DNA of 13,596 nucleotides from NCBI GenBank assembly GCA_018335615.1, contig JAGXRS010000071.1, forward strand, positions 1-13,596, given 5' to 3'. Position numbers and translations under genes: made by a program. Shown piece by piece: positions 5,698-13,464 of the stretch. This DNA comes from Hydrogenophaga sp. (GTDB lineage Bacteria > Pseudomonadota > Gammaproteobacteria > Burkholderiales > Burkholderiaceae_C). The stretch's first letter is position 1. Each line of letters starts with the position of its first letter. The notes beneath the pieces are model-generated. The model did not search any database and was not told the origin of the DNA. It worked only from the letters and a program-made list of their open reading frames with translations.

Positions 5698-8097
5698 AAT
5701 GCTGCGTCGGTCTTCGGGCTCCATCGGGCGTGTGACCACGCCATTGCTACCCGGTACGGGCGGGTTGCCTGGGGCGGCCCCGGGCCACGGGTCGTTCAGG
5801 CCGAGTCCGCGCACACCACTGCCGGGGCCGTATTCTTCGTAATACCACTCGCCCCCCACGTTGATCACGCCGGGCGGCGGCGTGTACTCGGCCACCGGTA
5901 CGCCCTTCAGGGCTTCTGACATGTAGTCGATCCAGATCGGCAGGCTCAGGCCGCCGCCGGTCTCGCGGCTGCCCAGGTTGCGGGGCGTGCCATGGCCCAC
6001 CCACGTGGCCGCGACCACGGTCGGGTGGTAGCCCACGAACCACGCATCCACCGAATCATTGGTGGTACCCGTCTTGCCGTAGAGGTCCGGCCGTTTCAGC
6101 GTGGCCTGCGCGCGAGCCGCCGTTCCTGAGCGGGTGATTTCTTGCAGCAGGCTGCTCATCAAGAATGCGTTGCGCGTGTCGATGGCACGCTGGGACTCTG
6201 CCAGCGCCACTGGCGCGGCTTCGAACAGCACCTTTCCCCGGTGCTCGATGACACGCGTGATGAGGGCAGGTGATACCCGGTAACCGCCATTGGCAAAGGC
6301 TGCGTAACCCACGGCCATCTGCATCGGGGTGACCGAGCCCGCGCCCAGCGCCATGGTGAGATAGGGCGGGTGCTTGGGCGCGTCAAAGCCGAAGCGTGCC
6401 ACCCAGCCTTGCGCACTCTGGGTGCCCACCAGCTGGAGCACGCGGATCGACACCATGTTCTTCGACTTCGCGAGCGCCCTGCGGACCGACATCGGACCTT
6501 CAAATTTGCCGTCGTAGTTCTTCGGTTCCCAGGGCTTGCCTCCTGTCTCGCCCGCGCTGTAGAACAGCGGCGCGTCGTTCACGATGGTCATGGGTGTCAG
6601 ACCCTTTTCCAGCGCTGCAGAGTAGATGAAAGGCTTGAAACTCGATCCGGGTTGCCGCCAGGCCTGCGTGACGTGGTTGAACTTGCTTTTCTGAAAATCA
6701 AAACCGCCCACCAGGGCACGGACGGCGCCCGTGCGCGGATCCAGGGCCACGAACGCCGCTTCCACGTCCGGCAACTGCGTGATGCGCCAGCTGGTCGGGC
6801 CGGTCTTCACGACCCGGATCACCGCGCCCGGGCGGATGCGGATGTTGGGGCCCGCCTTGTCGGACAAGCCCGACTGCACCGGACGCAGGCCTTCGCCCGT
6901 GATCTCAAAAGGCTCACCGTCTTGCCGCACGGCCACCACGCGCCGCGCGTCGGCCTCCAGCACCACGGCCGAGAGCAGGTCGTCGTTATCGGGCCGCTCG
7001 GCCAGTGCGTCGTCTATCGCCTCGTCGCGGGCCACCGGGTCGGCGGGCAGGTCGATAAACAACTCGGGGCCGCGGTAGAACTGCCGGCGCTCGTAGTCCA
7101 GCACGCCCGCGCGAACCGCGCGGTAGGCCACCTGCTGCTCGGCCGCCTGGATGCTGGTGGTCACGATCAGCCCGCGCGTGTACGCCTCTTCACCGTACTG
7201 TGCGACCATCGCCTGGCGCACCATCTCGGCCACGTACTCGCCGTGCACCGCCATTTGCTGGGAGGGTGGGCGCAAGCGCAGCGGCTCGTCCTTGGCCTGC
7301 ACGGCTTCTGCCGGGGTGATGTAGCCGTTTTCGAGCATCCGGTCGATGATGTGCAACTGGCGCGAACGGGCGCGGCGCGGATTGCTGATCGGGTTGTAGG
7401 CCGACGGCGCCTTGGGCAGGCCCGCGAGCATCGCGGCTTCGGCAATGGTGACGTCTTTGAGGGGCTTGCCGAAGTAGGTCTGCGCCGCCGTTGAAAAGCC
7501 GTAGGCGCGCTGACCGAGGAAGATCTGGTTCATGTAGATCTCCAGGATCTGCTCCTTGGTGAGCATGTGCTCCAGCTTGAAGGTGAGCAACACCTCGTAG
7601 ATCTTGCGCGTGTAGCTTTTCTCAGCCGATAGGTACACGTTGCGGGCCACTTGCATCGTGATGGTGGAGGCTCCCTGGCTTTTCGCCTGTCCCAGGTTGG
7701 CCAGTGCCGCGCGCATCATGCCGCGGTAGTCCACGCCGCTGTGTTCGAAGAAACGCGCGTCTTCAATGGCGAGCACCGCGTTCTTCATCACGTCCGGAAT
7801 CTCGCGGAACGTGAGCAAATTGCGTCGCTCTTCCCCGAATTCGCCGATGAGATGCCCGTCTGCGGTCAGTACCCGCAGGGGAAGCTTGGGGCGGTAGTCA
7901 GCCAGGTCGGCCACGTCGGGCAGATTGGGATAGGCCACCGCCAGCGCCAGACCCACGGCCATGAGAACAGCCACGGTGCCGGCCACCGCCAGTCCGACCA
8001 GACCCACCGCAAGGCGACCGGCCCAGATCAGCACCGAGCGCCCAACCGATACTGTGGTTTGGTGAGTCCGGGTGTGCGAAGCGTCGTCTTGGGGCAT
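5677..8097 (-). CDS. mrcA: Penicillin-binding protein 1A, bifunctional transglycosylase/transpeptidase
   Basis: Class A PBP1A polymerises lipid II into glycan strands and cross-links the peptides, anchored in the inner membrane with its catalytic domains in the periplasm. From the ATG at 8097 it has 806 residues. One N-terminal transmembrane helix spans about residues 22-56. The glycosyltransferase-51 domain follows, with catalytic E112 in AIEDARFFEHSG, QGASTITMQVARN at 141-153 and KEQILEIYMNQIFLG at 181-195. An OB-like insert lies near 340-440, as usual for PBP1A. The transpeptidase domain has S485xxK488 (GSSFKPF), S545-K-N547 and K675-T-G677. An in-frame TTG at 8109 could add four residues, but the ATG fits the TATAAT at 8129-8124. 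It is divergent from pilM, a common proteobacterial arrangement, and its stop overlaps cyaY by 11 bases. The symbol ponA is also used. Confidence 0.97.
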   Translation of the reverse strand: MPQDDASHTRTHQTTVSVGRSVLIWAGRLAVGLVGLAVAGTVAVLMAVGLALAVAYPNLPDVADLADYRPKLPLRVLTADGHLIGEFGEERRNLLTFREIPDVMKNAVLAIEDARFFEHSGVDYRGMMRAALANLGQAKSQGASTITMQVARNVYLSAEKSYTRKIYEVLLTFKLEHMLTKEQILEIYMNQIFLGQRAYGFSTAAQTYFGKPLKDVTIAEAAMLAGLPKAPSAYNPISNPRRARSRQLHIIDRMLENGYITPAEAVQAKDEPLRLRPPSQQMAVHGEYVAEMVRQAMVAQYGEEAYTRGLIVTTSIQAAEQQVAYRAVRAGVLDYERRQFYRGPELFIDLPADPVARDEAIDDALAERPDNDDLLSAVVLEADARRVVAVRQDGEPFEITGEGLRPVQSGLSDKAGPNIRIRPGAVIRVVKTGPTSWRITQLPDVEAAFVALDPRTGAVRALVGGFDFQKSKFNHVTQAWRQPGSSFKPFIYSAALEKGLTPMTIVNDAPLFYSAGETGGKPWEPKNYDGKFEGPMSVRRALAKSKNMVSIRVLQLVGTQSAQGWVARFGFDAPKHPPYLTMALGAGSVTPMQMAVGYAAFANGGYRVSPALITRVIEHRGKVLFEAAPVALAESQRAIDTRNAFLMSSLLQEITRSGTAARAQATLKRPDLYGKTGTTNDSVDAWFVGYHPTVVAATWVGHGTPRNLGSRETGGGLSLPIWIDYMSEALKGVPVAEYTPPPGVINVGGEWYYEEYGPGSGVRGLGLNDPWPGAAPGNPPVPGSNGVVTRPMEPEDRRSILDLFRN

Positions 8098-8123
8098 GCG
8101 ATCGATCAAAGGGGCAGAGGATG

Positions 8124-8154
8124 ATTATAAAAATTCTGCCGAGATGGCAGGCAA
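8124..8154 (-). promoter_or_regulatory. Candidate sigma-70 promoter of mrcA
   Basis: On the minus strand a perfect TATAAT occupies 8129-8124. TTGCCT (four of six matches to TTGACA) lies at 8154-8149, a 19-base spacer, which is longer than the optimum of 17. Transcription would start near 8117, giving about 20 bases before the mrcA ATG at 8097. A perfect -10 hexamer stands out in this GC-rich sequence. Confidence 0.5.
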
Positions 8155-8281
8155 AAAGCGTCGAGCGTATTGTGAATGCTGCGGTATTTTGAGTCCCGCC
8201 ACCGTTTGTCGGTACTTGAAATGAGTCGGAAACGCGTCTGCTTTTGACAACGTTTCTGAATGTGAGGAAGGCAAAAAATCT

Positions 8282-8310
8282 TTGCTGCACATAGGCCTTA
8301 CTGCTAGCAT
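8282..8310 (+). promoter_or_regulatory. Candidate sigma-70 promoter of the pilMNOPQ operon
   Basis: TTGCTG (8282-8287) and TAGCAT (8305-8310) are separated by exactly 17 bases. The -35 matches its consensus only in its TTG and the -10 matches at four of six positions, so the elements are weak. The region is AT-richer than the flanking genes and is the only sizeable non-coding stretch ahead of pilM. A start near 8317 would give a leader of about 50 bases. Confidence 0.3.
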
Positions 8311-8365
8311 TCAAGTGATTTATTAAGTCTTGCGCCCCGCGGCGCTGTCAATATTGGGGGCCGCC

Positions 8366-9445
8366 TTGATCTCATTGGGGTCGTTATTCAGCCGGGAGCC
8401 GGCGCCATTGCTGGGCATTGACGTCAGCTCCTCCAGTGTCAAGCTGGTCGAGCTGGGGCGCAACCGCGCTGGCGATCTCGTGTTGGAGCGCTGTTCCATC
8501 GAACCCCTGGAGCGGGGCTGGATCACCGACGGCAATATCGAGAAATTCGACGAAGTGGCGGATGCCGTGCGCCGGCTGGTGCGCAAGAGCGGCACCCGCA
8601 CCAAGCAGGTCGCGATGGCCCTGCCAGCCTCGGCGGTCATCACCAAAAAAATCATCCTGCCCGGCGGACTCTCTGACAAGGAGCTGGAAGCCCAGGTCGA
8701 GTCCGAAGCCAACCAGTACATTCCGTTCTCACTGGACGAGGTCAGCCTGGACTTCTGCGTCATCGGTCCCAGTGCGAACTCGGTGGGCGACATCGAGGTG
8801 CTCATCGCCGCGTCCAGAAAAGAAAAGGTGTCGGACCGCCAGGGGCTGGCCGAGGCCGCGGGCCTCAAGACGGTCATCATGGACGTGGAATCCTATGCTT
8901 CGCGCCTCGCGGCAGGCCGGGTCATTGAGACGCTGCCCAATCAAGGGGTGGATTCCCTGGTGGCCCTCTTTGAAGTGGGGGCGTTCACGACCAGCATGCA
9001 GGTCATCCGCAACGACGAGGTGCTCTACGAGCGCGACCAGGCTTTCGGCGGCGCACAACTCAGCCAGCTGATCGTGCGCCAGTACGGGTTTTCTGCGGAC
9101 GAGGCAGAGGCCAAGAAACGCACCGGCGACCTGCCGGAAGATTACCAGTCGACGGTTCTGAGTCCGTTTATTGAAAGCCTGGCCCAAGAACTGGGCCGCG
9201 CGCTCCAGTTTTTTTTCACCAGCACGCCCTACAACAAGGTCGACCACATCTTGCTGGCCGGCGGCAGCGCGGCCTTGCCCGGGATCACCGACGCCGTGAC
9301 CCACCAGACGTCGTTTGCCTGCATGGTGGTCAACCCGTTTGATGCCATGGACGTGGCTTCCACCGTTCACGCACGCAAGATTGCCCGCGAAGCACCTTCG
9401 TATCTCACCTCGACAGGCTTGGCCTTGCGGAGGTTCTTTCAATGA
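8366..9445 (+). CDS. pilM: Type IV pilus inner-membrane assembly protein PilM, actin-like ATP-binding
   Basis: PilM is the cytoplasmic actin-like protein that binds the N-terminus of PilN and links the pilus alignment complex to the motor side. The family's actin-like nucleotide-binding start LLGIDVSSSSVKLVEL lies at about residues 15-30, followed by ALPASAVITKKIILP, QVESEANQYIPF and a late ILLAGGSAALPGI phosphate-type loop. No in-frame ATG or GTG exists between the upstream stop (TAA, 8324-8326) and this conserved block. The candidates are TTG at 8330, 8354, 8366 and 8375. I place the start at TTG 8366 (MISLGSLFSREP..., 359 residues) because it gives the usual short lead-in; TTG 8330 would add 12 residues. 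GGGGG about six bases upstream is a weak ribosome site. The stop overlaps the pilN ATG (ATGA). An A7 tract (8645-8651) and a T8 tract (9209-9216) lie in the coding sequence. Confidence 0.93.
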   Translation: MISLGSLFSREPAPLLGIDVSSSSVKLVELGRNRAGDLVLERCSIEPLERGWITDGNIEKFDEVADAVRRLVRKSGTRTKQVAMALPASAVITKKIILPGGLSDKELEAQVESEANQYIPFSLDEVSLDFCVIGPSANSVGDIEVLIAASRKEKVSDRQGLAEAAGLKTVIMDVESYASRLAAGRVIETLPNQGVDSLVALFEVGAFTTSMQVIRNDEVLYERDQAFGGAQLSQLIVRQYGFSADEAEAKKRTGDLPEDYQSTVLSPFIESLAQELGRALQFFFTSTPYNKVDHILLAGGSAALPGITDAVTHQTSFACMVVNPFDAMDVASTVHARKIAREAPSYLTSTGLALRRFFQ

Positions 9446-10065
9446 TTCTGATCAATTTGCTTCCCCATCGGGAGGCAGCACGCAAGCGGCAGAAAGAGCA
9501 GTTTTTTCTTCAACTCGGCCTGTCGTCGCTCTTGGGCGGGATCATCTGTGGAGCGGTGTTCACCTGGTACCAAGGCCAGATTGAAAAGCAACAAGACCGC
9601 AATGCCTACCTGCAGAAAGAGATTGCTCGCTTGGATGTGGAGATCAAGGATATCGCCACGCTGCAGAGCGAAATCGCTTCCCTGCGCGCACGCCAGACCG
9701 CCGTCGAGGACCTGCAGGGCGATCGCAACCTGCCCGTTCACCTGTTGGACGAACTGGTGACCCAGACGCCAGACGGTATCCACCTCAGCAGCATGAAACA
9801 GGAAAACCAGAGCGTGCTGTTGACGGGCGTGGCCCAGTCGCAGGAGCGGGTCTCGGAGTTGCTGCGCAACCTGGCCAACAACAGCCCCTGGCTAACCCGC
9901 CCCGAATTGGTGGAGATTGTCGCGGCGACCATCCCCGGCCCCAACCGGGATCAGCGTCGGGTGTCCAATTTCACGATCCGTGTGGCGTTGACGCGTCCCT
10001 CGGCCGTCACCGCCGATGGGGCAGCCAGGCCGGCCTCCACAGCCACGACACCCGGAAAAGTCTGA
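9442..10065 (+). CDS. pilN: Type IV pilus assembly protein PilN
   Basis: PilN is a bitopic inner-membrane protein whose short cytoplasmic N-terminus docks on PilM and whose periplasmic part pairs with PilO. The 207-residue product begins with the PilM-binding motif INLLPHRE at residues 4-11, then a basic patch (ARKRQK), one transmembrane helix at about 21-43 and a predicted coiled coil from about 46 to 95 (QIEKQQDRNAYLQKEIARL...). A ferredoxin-like periplasmic domain follows and ends near residue 185 (FTIRVALT). The tail is Ala/Thr/Pro-rich. GGAGG at 9429-9433, inside pilM, lies eight bases before the ATG, so the start is firm. The ATG overlaps the pilM stop; pilO follows after 18 bases. Confidence 0.95.
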   Translation: MILINLLPHREAARKRQKEQFFLQLGLSSLLGGIICGAVFTWYQGQIEKQQDRNAYLQKEIARLDVEIKDIATLQSEIASLRARQTAVEDLQGDRNLPVHLLDELVTQTPDGIHLSSMKQENQSVLLTGVAQSQERVSELLRNLANNSPWLTRPELVEIVAATIPGPNRDQRRVSNFTIRVALTRPSAVTADGAARPASTATTPGKV

Positions 10066-10083
10066 ATGAGGCATTGACGCACC

Positions 10084-10755
10084 ATGGCCAATATGCCCAA
10101 ACTGAATGTGGACTTCAGGCAAGTCCAAGACCAGATCACCGCGCAATTCTCGGGCCTCGATCCCAACGATCCATCGCAATGGCCGGTGTTGCCGCGCAAC
10201 CTGCTGTATGTGGCCGTGTGTCTCGCCGTGGTCGCGGGACTCTGGTTTGTCTGGCTGCAGTCTTCTGATGAGGAGCTCGTTGCCGCCAAGGCGCGCGAAG
10301 AGCAGTTGCGGGGTGACTACCAGAAGAAGCTGGTGCAGGCCGTGAACCTCGACGCGCTGAAAAAACAGCTCGAGCAGGTTCAGCAATACGTGACCCAGCT
10401 GGAAAAACAACTGCCCAGCAAGGCCGAGATGGATGCCCTGCTGTCCGATATCAACCAGGCCGGCCTGGGTCGCAGCCTGCAGTTCGAATTGTTCAGGCCA
10501 GGGCAGGTGGTGGTGAAGGAGTACTACGCCGAATTGCCCATTGCCGTTCGGGTCACCGGTACCTACCACGACATCGGGCTTTTCGCCGCCGATATTGCCA
10601 ACCTCTCGCGCATCGTCACCTTGAACAACCTCACCTTGACGCCGATACGCGATCGCGCCGGGGTCATGACCATGGACTGCACGGCCAAGACTTTCCGCTA
10701 CCTGGATCCCGAGGAAGTGGCGGTTCAGCAGAAAGCCAAGGGAGCCAAGAAGTGA
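10084..10755 (+). CDS. pilO: Type IV pilus assembly protein PilO
   Basis: PilO forms heterodimers with PilN in the inner membrane and periplasm and contacts the lipoprotein PilP; this alignment complex sits under the PilQ secretin. The 223-residue product has a cytoplasmic N-terminus, one transmembrane helix at about residues 40-58 (LLYVAVCLAVVAGLWFVWL), a coiled coil at about 62-115 and a periplasmic ferredoxin-like domain (ELPIAVRVTGTYHDIGLFAADIA region at about 155-180), ending in a lysine-rich tail. The start is ATG at 10084; GAGG at 10068-10071 is 12 bases upstream, a rather wide spacing. ATG at 10093 (codon 4) is an alternative with no better site. The stop TGA shares its A with the pilP ATG (TGATG). 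Confidence 0.95.
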   Translation: MANMPKLNVDFRQVQDQITAQFSGLDPNDPSQWPVLPRNLLYVAVCLAVVAGLWFVWLQSSDEELVAAKAREEQLRGDYQKKLVQAVNLDALKKQLEQVQQYVTQLEKQLPSKAEMDALLSDINQAGLGRSLQFELFRPGQVVVKEYYAELPIAVRVTGTYHDIGLFAADIANLSRIVTLNNLTLTPIRDRAGVMTMDCTAKTFRYLDPEEVAVQQKAKGAKK

Positions 10756-11300
10756 TGCCGACAGAAATCCGCATGTCCCTGCTGTGCCTGGTGCTGGTGC
10801 TGGCTGCTTGCTCGTCGTCCGGGCAGGATGAGTTGCCGCTGTGGATGCAGGCCGAGCGCAACGGCATCAAGCCCAAGGTCACGCCCATTCCGGAACCTAC
10901 CCGTTTCATCCCGCAGGCGTACTCAAGCGAGCGGCTGCAGGAACCCTTCAGCACCGAAAAACTCGCCAGCGCGTTGCGCGGCAGTCCAGCGGTGACACCC
11001 GGGAACTCGACGCTGATCGAACCCGAACTCAACCGCCGCAAGCAGCCCCTGGAGGCCTATCCGCTGGACACCATGTTGATGGTGGGCAGCCTGGACCAGC
11101 AAGGGCAACTCGTCGCGTTGGTGAAAGTGGACGCCCTGCTGTACCAGGTGCGACCGGGGAGCTACCTGGGACAAAACTACGGCCGCGTCAAACGCATCAC
11201 CGAGACCGAAATCGTCTTGCGGGAGATCGTGCAAGACTCGGCAGGCGAATGGATCGAGCGCCCGGCGGCGCTCCAGCTACAAGAGGACGCTTCCAAATGA
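10755..11300 (+). CDS. pilP: Type IV pilus assembly lipoprotein PilP
   Basis: PilP is an inner-membrane-anchored lipoprotein whose C-terminal beta domain contacts the N0 domain of the PilQ secretin and whose extended N-terminal part binds PilN/PilO, so it bridges the two membranes. From the ATG at 10755 it has 181 residues. A short signal peptide ends in the lipobox LAAC with C19. A disordered Pro-rich stretch follows (KPKVTPIPEPTRF). The conserved domain runs from about residue 85 to 178, including YPLDTMLMVGSL, ALVKVDALLYQVRPGSYLGQNYG and the closing IERPAALQLQE. A GTG at 10752 could add one residue. GGGAG about 11 bases upstream and TGATG overlap with pilO suggest coupling. The stop overlaps the pilQ start (ATGA). 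Confidence 0.95.
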   Translation: MPTEIRMSLLCLVLVLAACSSSGQDELPLWMQAERNGIKPKVTPIPEPTRFIPQAYSSERLQEPFSTEKLASALRGSPAVTPGNSTLIEPELNRRKQPLEAYPLDTMLMVGSLDQQGQLVALVKVDALLYQVRPGSYLGQNYGRVKRITETEIVLREIVQDSAGEWIERPAALQLQEDASK

Positions 11301-13450
11301 TCAAGCCGAACATGGCCACCAGAGGCGGTGCCGCCACTTTGCGCGCCGCACGGTGTGCCTTCGTCATCGCCGGTCTGGTGTTGACGTCTACATGGGCGCA
11401 GGCCCAGAACGCCATTCAGTCGCTCACAGGCGGCGTGCAGGCCGGGGTGGAAGTCATCCGCATCGAAACATCGGAACCACTCGCCGCGATTCCGAGCGGC
11501 TTCACGATCCAGTCCCCCGCCCGGATCGCCCTGGACTTTCCGGGCGTGATCAACAACATTGGCCGCAGTTCCGTGGAAATGAACCAGGGCAACCTGCGCT
11601 CCGCCAACGTGGTGCAGGCCGGTGACCGCACCCGGGTGGTGATCAACCTCAAGCAGGCCGCGGCCTACACGGCCCGTACGGAAGGCCGGACCCTGGTCGT
11701 CGTGCTGGAGCGCACCGAGGTTGCACCGGCGCCCGTGGGCAGCCAGGCTGCATTCGCGCCCAGCCTCAGCCGCGACATTGCTGCCTTGAAAGACATTGAC
11801 TTCCGCCGCGGCGCAGGCAGTTCGGGGCGTGTGGTCGTCGATCTCGCCAGCAACCAGGTGGGGGTCGACATCCGCCAGCAGGGGCAAAACCTTGTCGTCG
11901 AATTCCTCAAAACGTCACTGCCCGAGGGCTTGCGTCGGCGCCTGGATGTGGCCGACTTCGGAACCCCCGTGCAGACGGTGACCACTTCGCAAGCGGGCGA
12001 CCGTGTCCGCATGGTCGTGACGCCCACTGGCAACTGGGAGCACTCCGCCTACCAGAGCGACAACCAGTTCGTGCTGGAGATCCGCGAGCAGAAGATCGAC
12101 GCCAGCAAGCTCACGCAGGGGCCGGGCTACAACGGTGAAAAGCTGTCCTTGAATTTCCAGAACATCGAGGTGCGGGCACTGCTCCAGGTCATCGCGGACT
12201 TCACCAACTTCAACGTCGTCACGTCCGACTCCGTCAGCGGCGCGGTCACCCTGCGCCTGAAGGATGTGCCCTGGGACCAGGCGCTCGACATCATCCTGCA
12301 GGCCAAAGGCCTGGGCATGCGCAAGTCGGGCAACGTGCTGTGGATTGCGCCGAAGGACGAAATCGCCGCGCGTGAAAAGCAGGAGCTGGAATCCAAGGCT
12401 TCGCTCGAAAGTCTGGAGACCGTCCGCACGCAAAGTTTTCAGATGAATTACGCCAAAGCCGCCGACGTGGCCGCGCAGATTGCCGGGGGAGCGACGTCGA
12501 GCGTGGGCAGCGCCCGGATACTGTCTCCGCGCGGCAGCGCCATTGCCGAGCCCCGCACCAACCAGCTGTTCGTCACCGACATCCCGTCCAAACTCGAGCA
12601 GGTGCAGGCACTGATCGCCAAGCTCGATATCCCGATTCGCCAGGTGCTGATTGAAGCCCGCATCGTGGAAGCGGACGACCGTTTCGGCCGATCCATTGGC
12701 GTTCGCCTGGGCGGTAGCGACTTGCGCGGCGTGAGTGGCGGCGACGCGGGCTACGGAATAGGCGGAAGCAATCGTATTGCGATTGGGGGGAGCTACAACG
12801 CCGTTTCCAGTACCACTCGCGAGAGCGAGAACGTGCTCAACACGCTCAACACGTCGTTCATTAATTTGCCTTCCACTGGCGCAGGTGGATTCTCGCCCGC
12901 CGCTTTTGCGGTGTCCTTGTTCAGTTCGACCGCCAATCGTTTCTTGAACTTGGAAATTTCTGCATTGGAAGCCGATGGGCGTGGAAAAATTGTCTCCAGT
13001 CCACGGGTGGTGACAGCCGACCAAGTGAAAGCCTTGATTGAGCAGGGCACTGAATATCCTTACCAGACGGCCACCTCCAGTGGTGCAACCGCCATTGCCT
13101 TTCGCAAAGCGAACCTGAAACTGGAGGTGACGCCACAGATCACGCCCGAAGGCGGCATCATCCTCGATGTCGACATCAACAAAGACAGCCGCGGCGAGAC
13201 CACCACCGCCGGTATTGCCATCAACACCAAGCACATCCAGACGCAGGTGCTCGTTGAAAACGGCGGCACCGTTGTCATTGGCGGCATCTTCGAATTGATC
13301 GAGGTAGAGGATGTCACCAAGGTCCCGTTGTTTGGCGATCTGCCGGTGGTTGGGAATCTGTTCAAGAACCGCAGCAAGACGGCGAATAAATCGGAATTGT
13401 TGGTGTTCATCACACCGCGGGTGATTTCAGATCGTGGTGTGATGCGCTAA
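11297..13450 (+). CDS. pilQ: Type IV pilus outer-membrane secretin PilQ
   Basis: PilQ forms the multimeric outer-membrane gate through which the type IV pilus passes. The product has 717 residues. A signal peptide has probable AQA|Q cleavage after residue 36. Two AMIN domains (about 50-138 and 160-263) bind peptidoglycan. A secretin/TonB short N-terminal domain (about 280-352, EKLSLNFQNIEVRALLQVIA) and an N1 domain (about 376-445) follow. The secretin core runs from about 448 to 711, with VSSPRVVTADQVKALIEQGTE, the VPLFGDLPVVGNLFK signature at 676-690 and the closing LLVFITPRVI. The ATG at 11297 overlaps the pilP stop and has an AGAGGA site upstream; the same frame runs back to 10841, but that extension lies within pilP and is not real. 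Base composition falls in the second half of the gene. Confidence 0.97.
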   Translation: MIKPNMATRGGAATLRAARCAFVIAGLVLTSTWAQAQNAIQSLTGGVQAGVEVIRIETSEPLAAIPSGFTIQSPARIALDFPGVINNIGRSSVEMNQGNLRSANVVQAGDRTRVVINLKQAAAYTARTEGRTLVVVLERTEVAPAPVGSQAAFAPSLSRDIAALKDIDFRRGAGSSGRVVVDLASNQVGVDIRQQGQNLVVEFLKTSLPEGLRRRLDVADFGTPVQTVTTSQAGDRVRMVVTPTGNWEHSAYQSDNQFVLEIREQKIDASKLTQGPGYNGEKLSLNFQNIEVRALLQVIADFTNFNVVTSDSVSGAVTLRLKDVPWDQALDIILQAKGLGMRKSGNVLWIAPKDEIAAREKQELESKASLESLETVRTQSFQMNYAKAADVAAQIAGGATSSVGSARILSPRGSAIAEPRTNQLFVTDIPSKLEQVQALIAKLDIPIRQVLIEARIVEADDRFGRSIGVRLGGSDLRGVSGGDAGYGIGGSNRIAIGGSYNAVSSTTRESENVLNTLNTSFINLPSTGAGGFSPAAFAVSLFSSTANRFLNLEISALEADGRGKIVSSPRVVTADQVKALIEQGTEYPYQTATSSGATAIAFRKANLKLEVTPQITPEGGIILDVDINKDSRGETTTAGIAINTKHIQTQVLVENGGTVVIGGIFELIEVEDVTKVPLFGDLPVVGNLFKNRSKTANKSELLVFITPRVISDRGVMR

Positions 13451-13464
13451 CTCGTCAGCTCAAT

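Noticed and set aside
6370..7494. Long plus-strand open frame antisense to mrcA
   Set aside because: All catalytic motifs of PBP1A are intact on the minus strand; the antisense frame is compositional noise.
8244..8249. Perfect TTGACA as -35 of a pilM promoter
   Set aside because: No acceptable -10 hexamer lies 15-19 bases downstream, so I did not call a promoter from it.
8266..8286. Possible sigma-54 site (GGCAAAAAATCTTTGCT) ahead of pilM
   Set aside because: The GG and GC dinucleotides are 12 bases apart instead of the required 10, and the TGGCAC element is poor.
10841..11296. 152-residue N-terminal extension of the pilQ frame
   Set aside because: It lies out of frame within pilP, has no signal peptide, and the true PilQ signal peptide starts at the ATG overlapping the pilP stop.
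11915..13234. Long minus-strand open frame antisense to pilQ
   Set aside because: PilQ domains are complete on the plus strand; the antisense frame lacks a start context or any family features.
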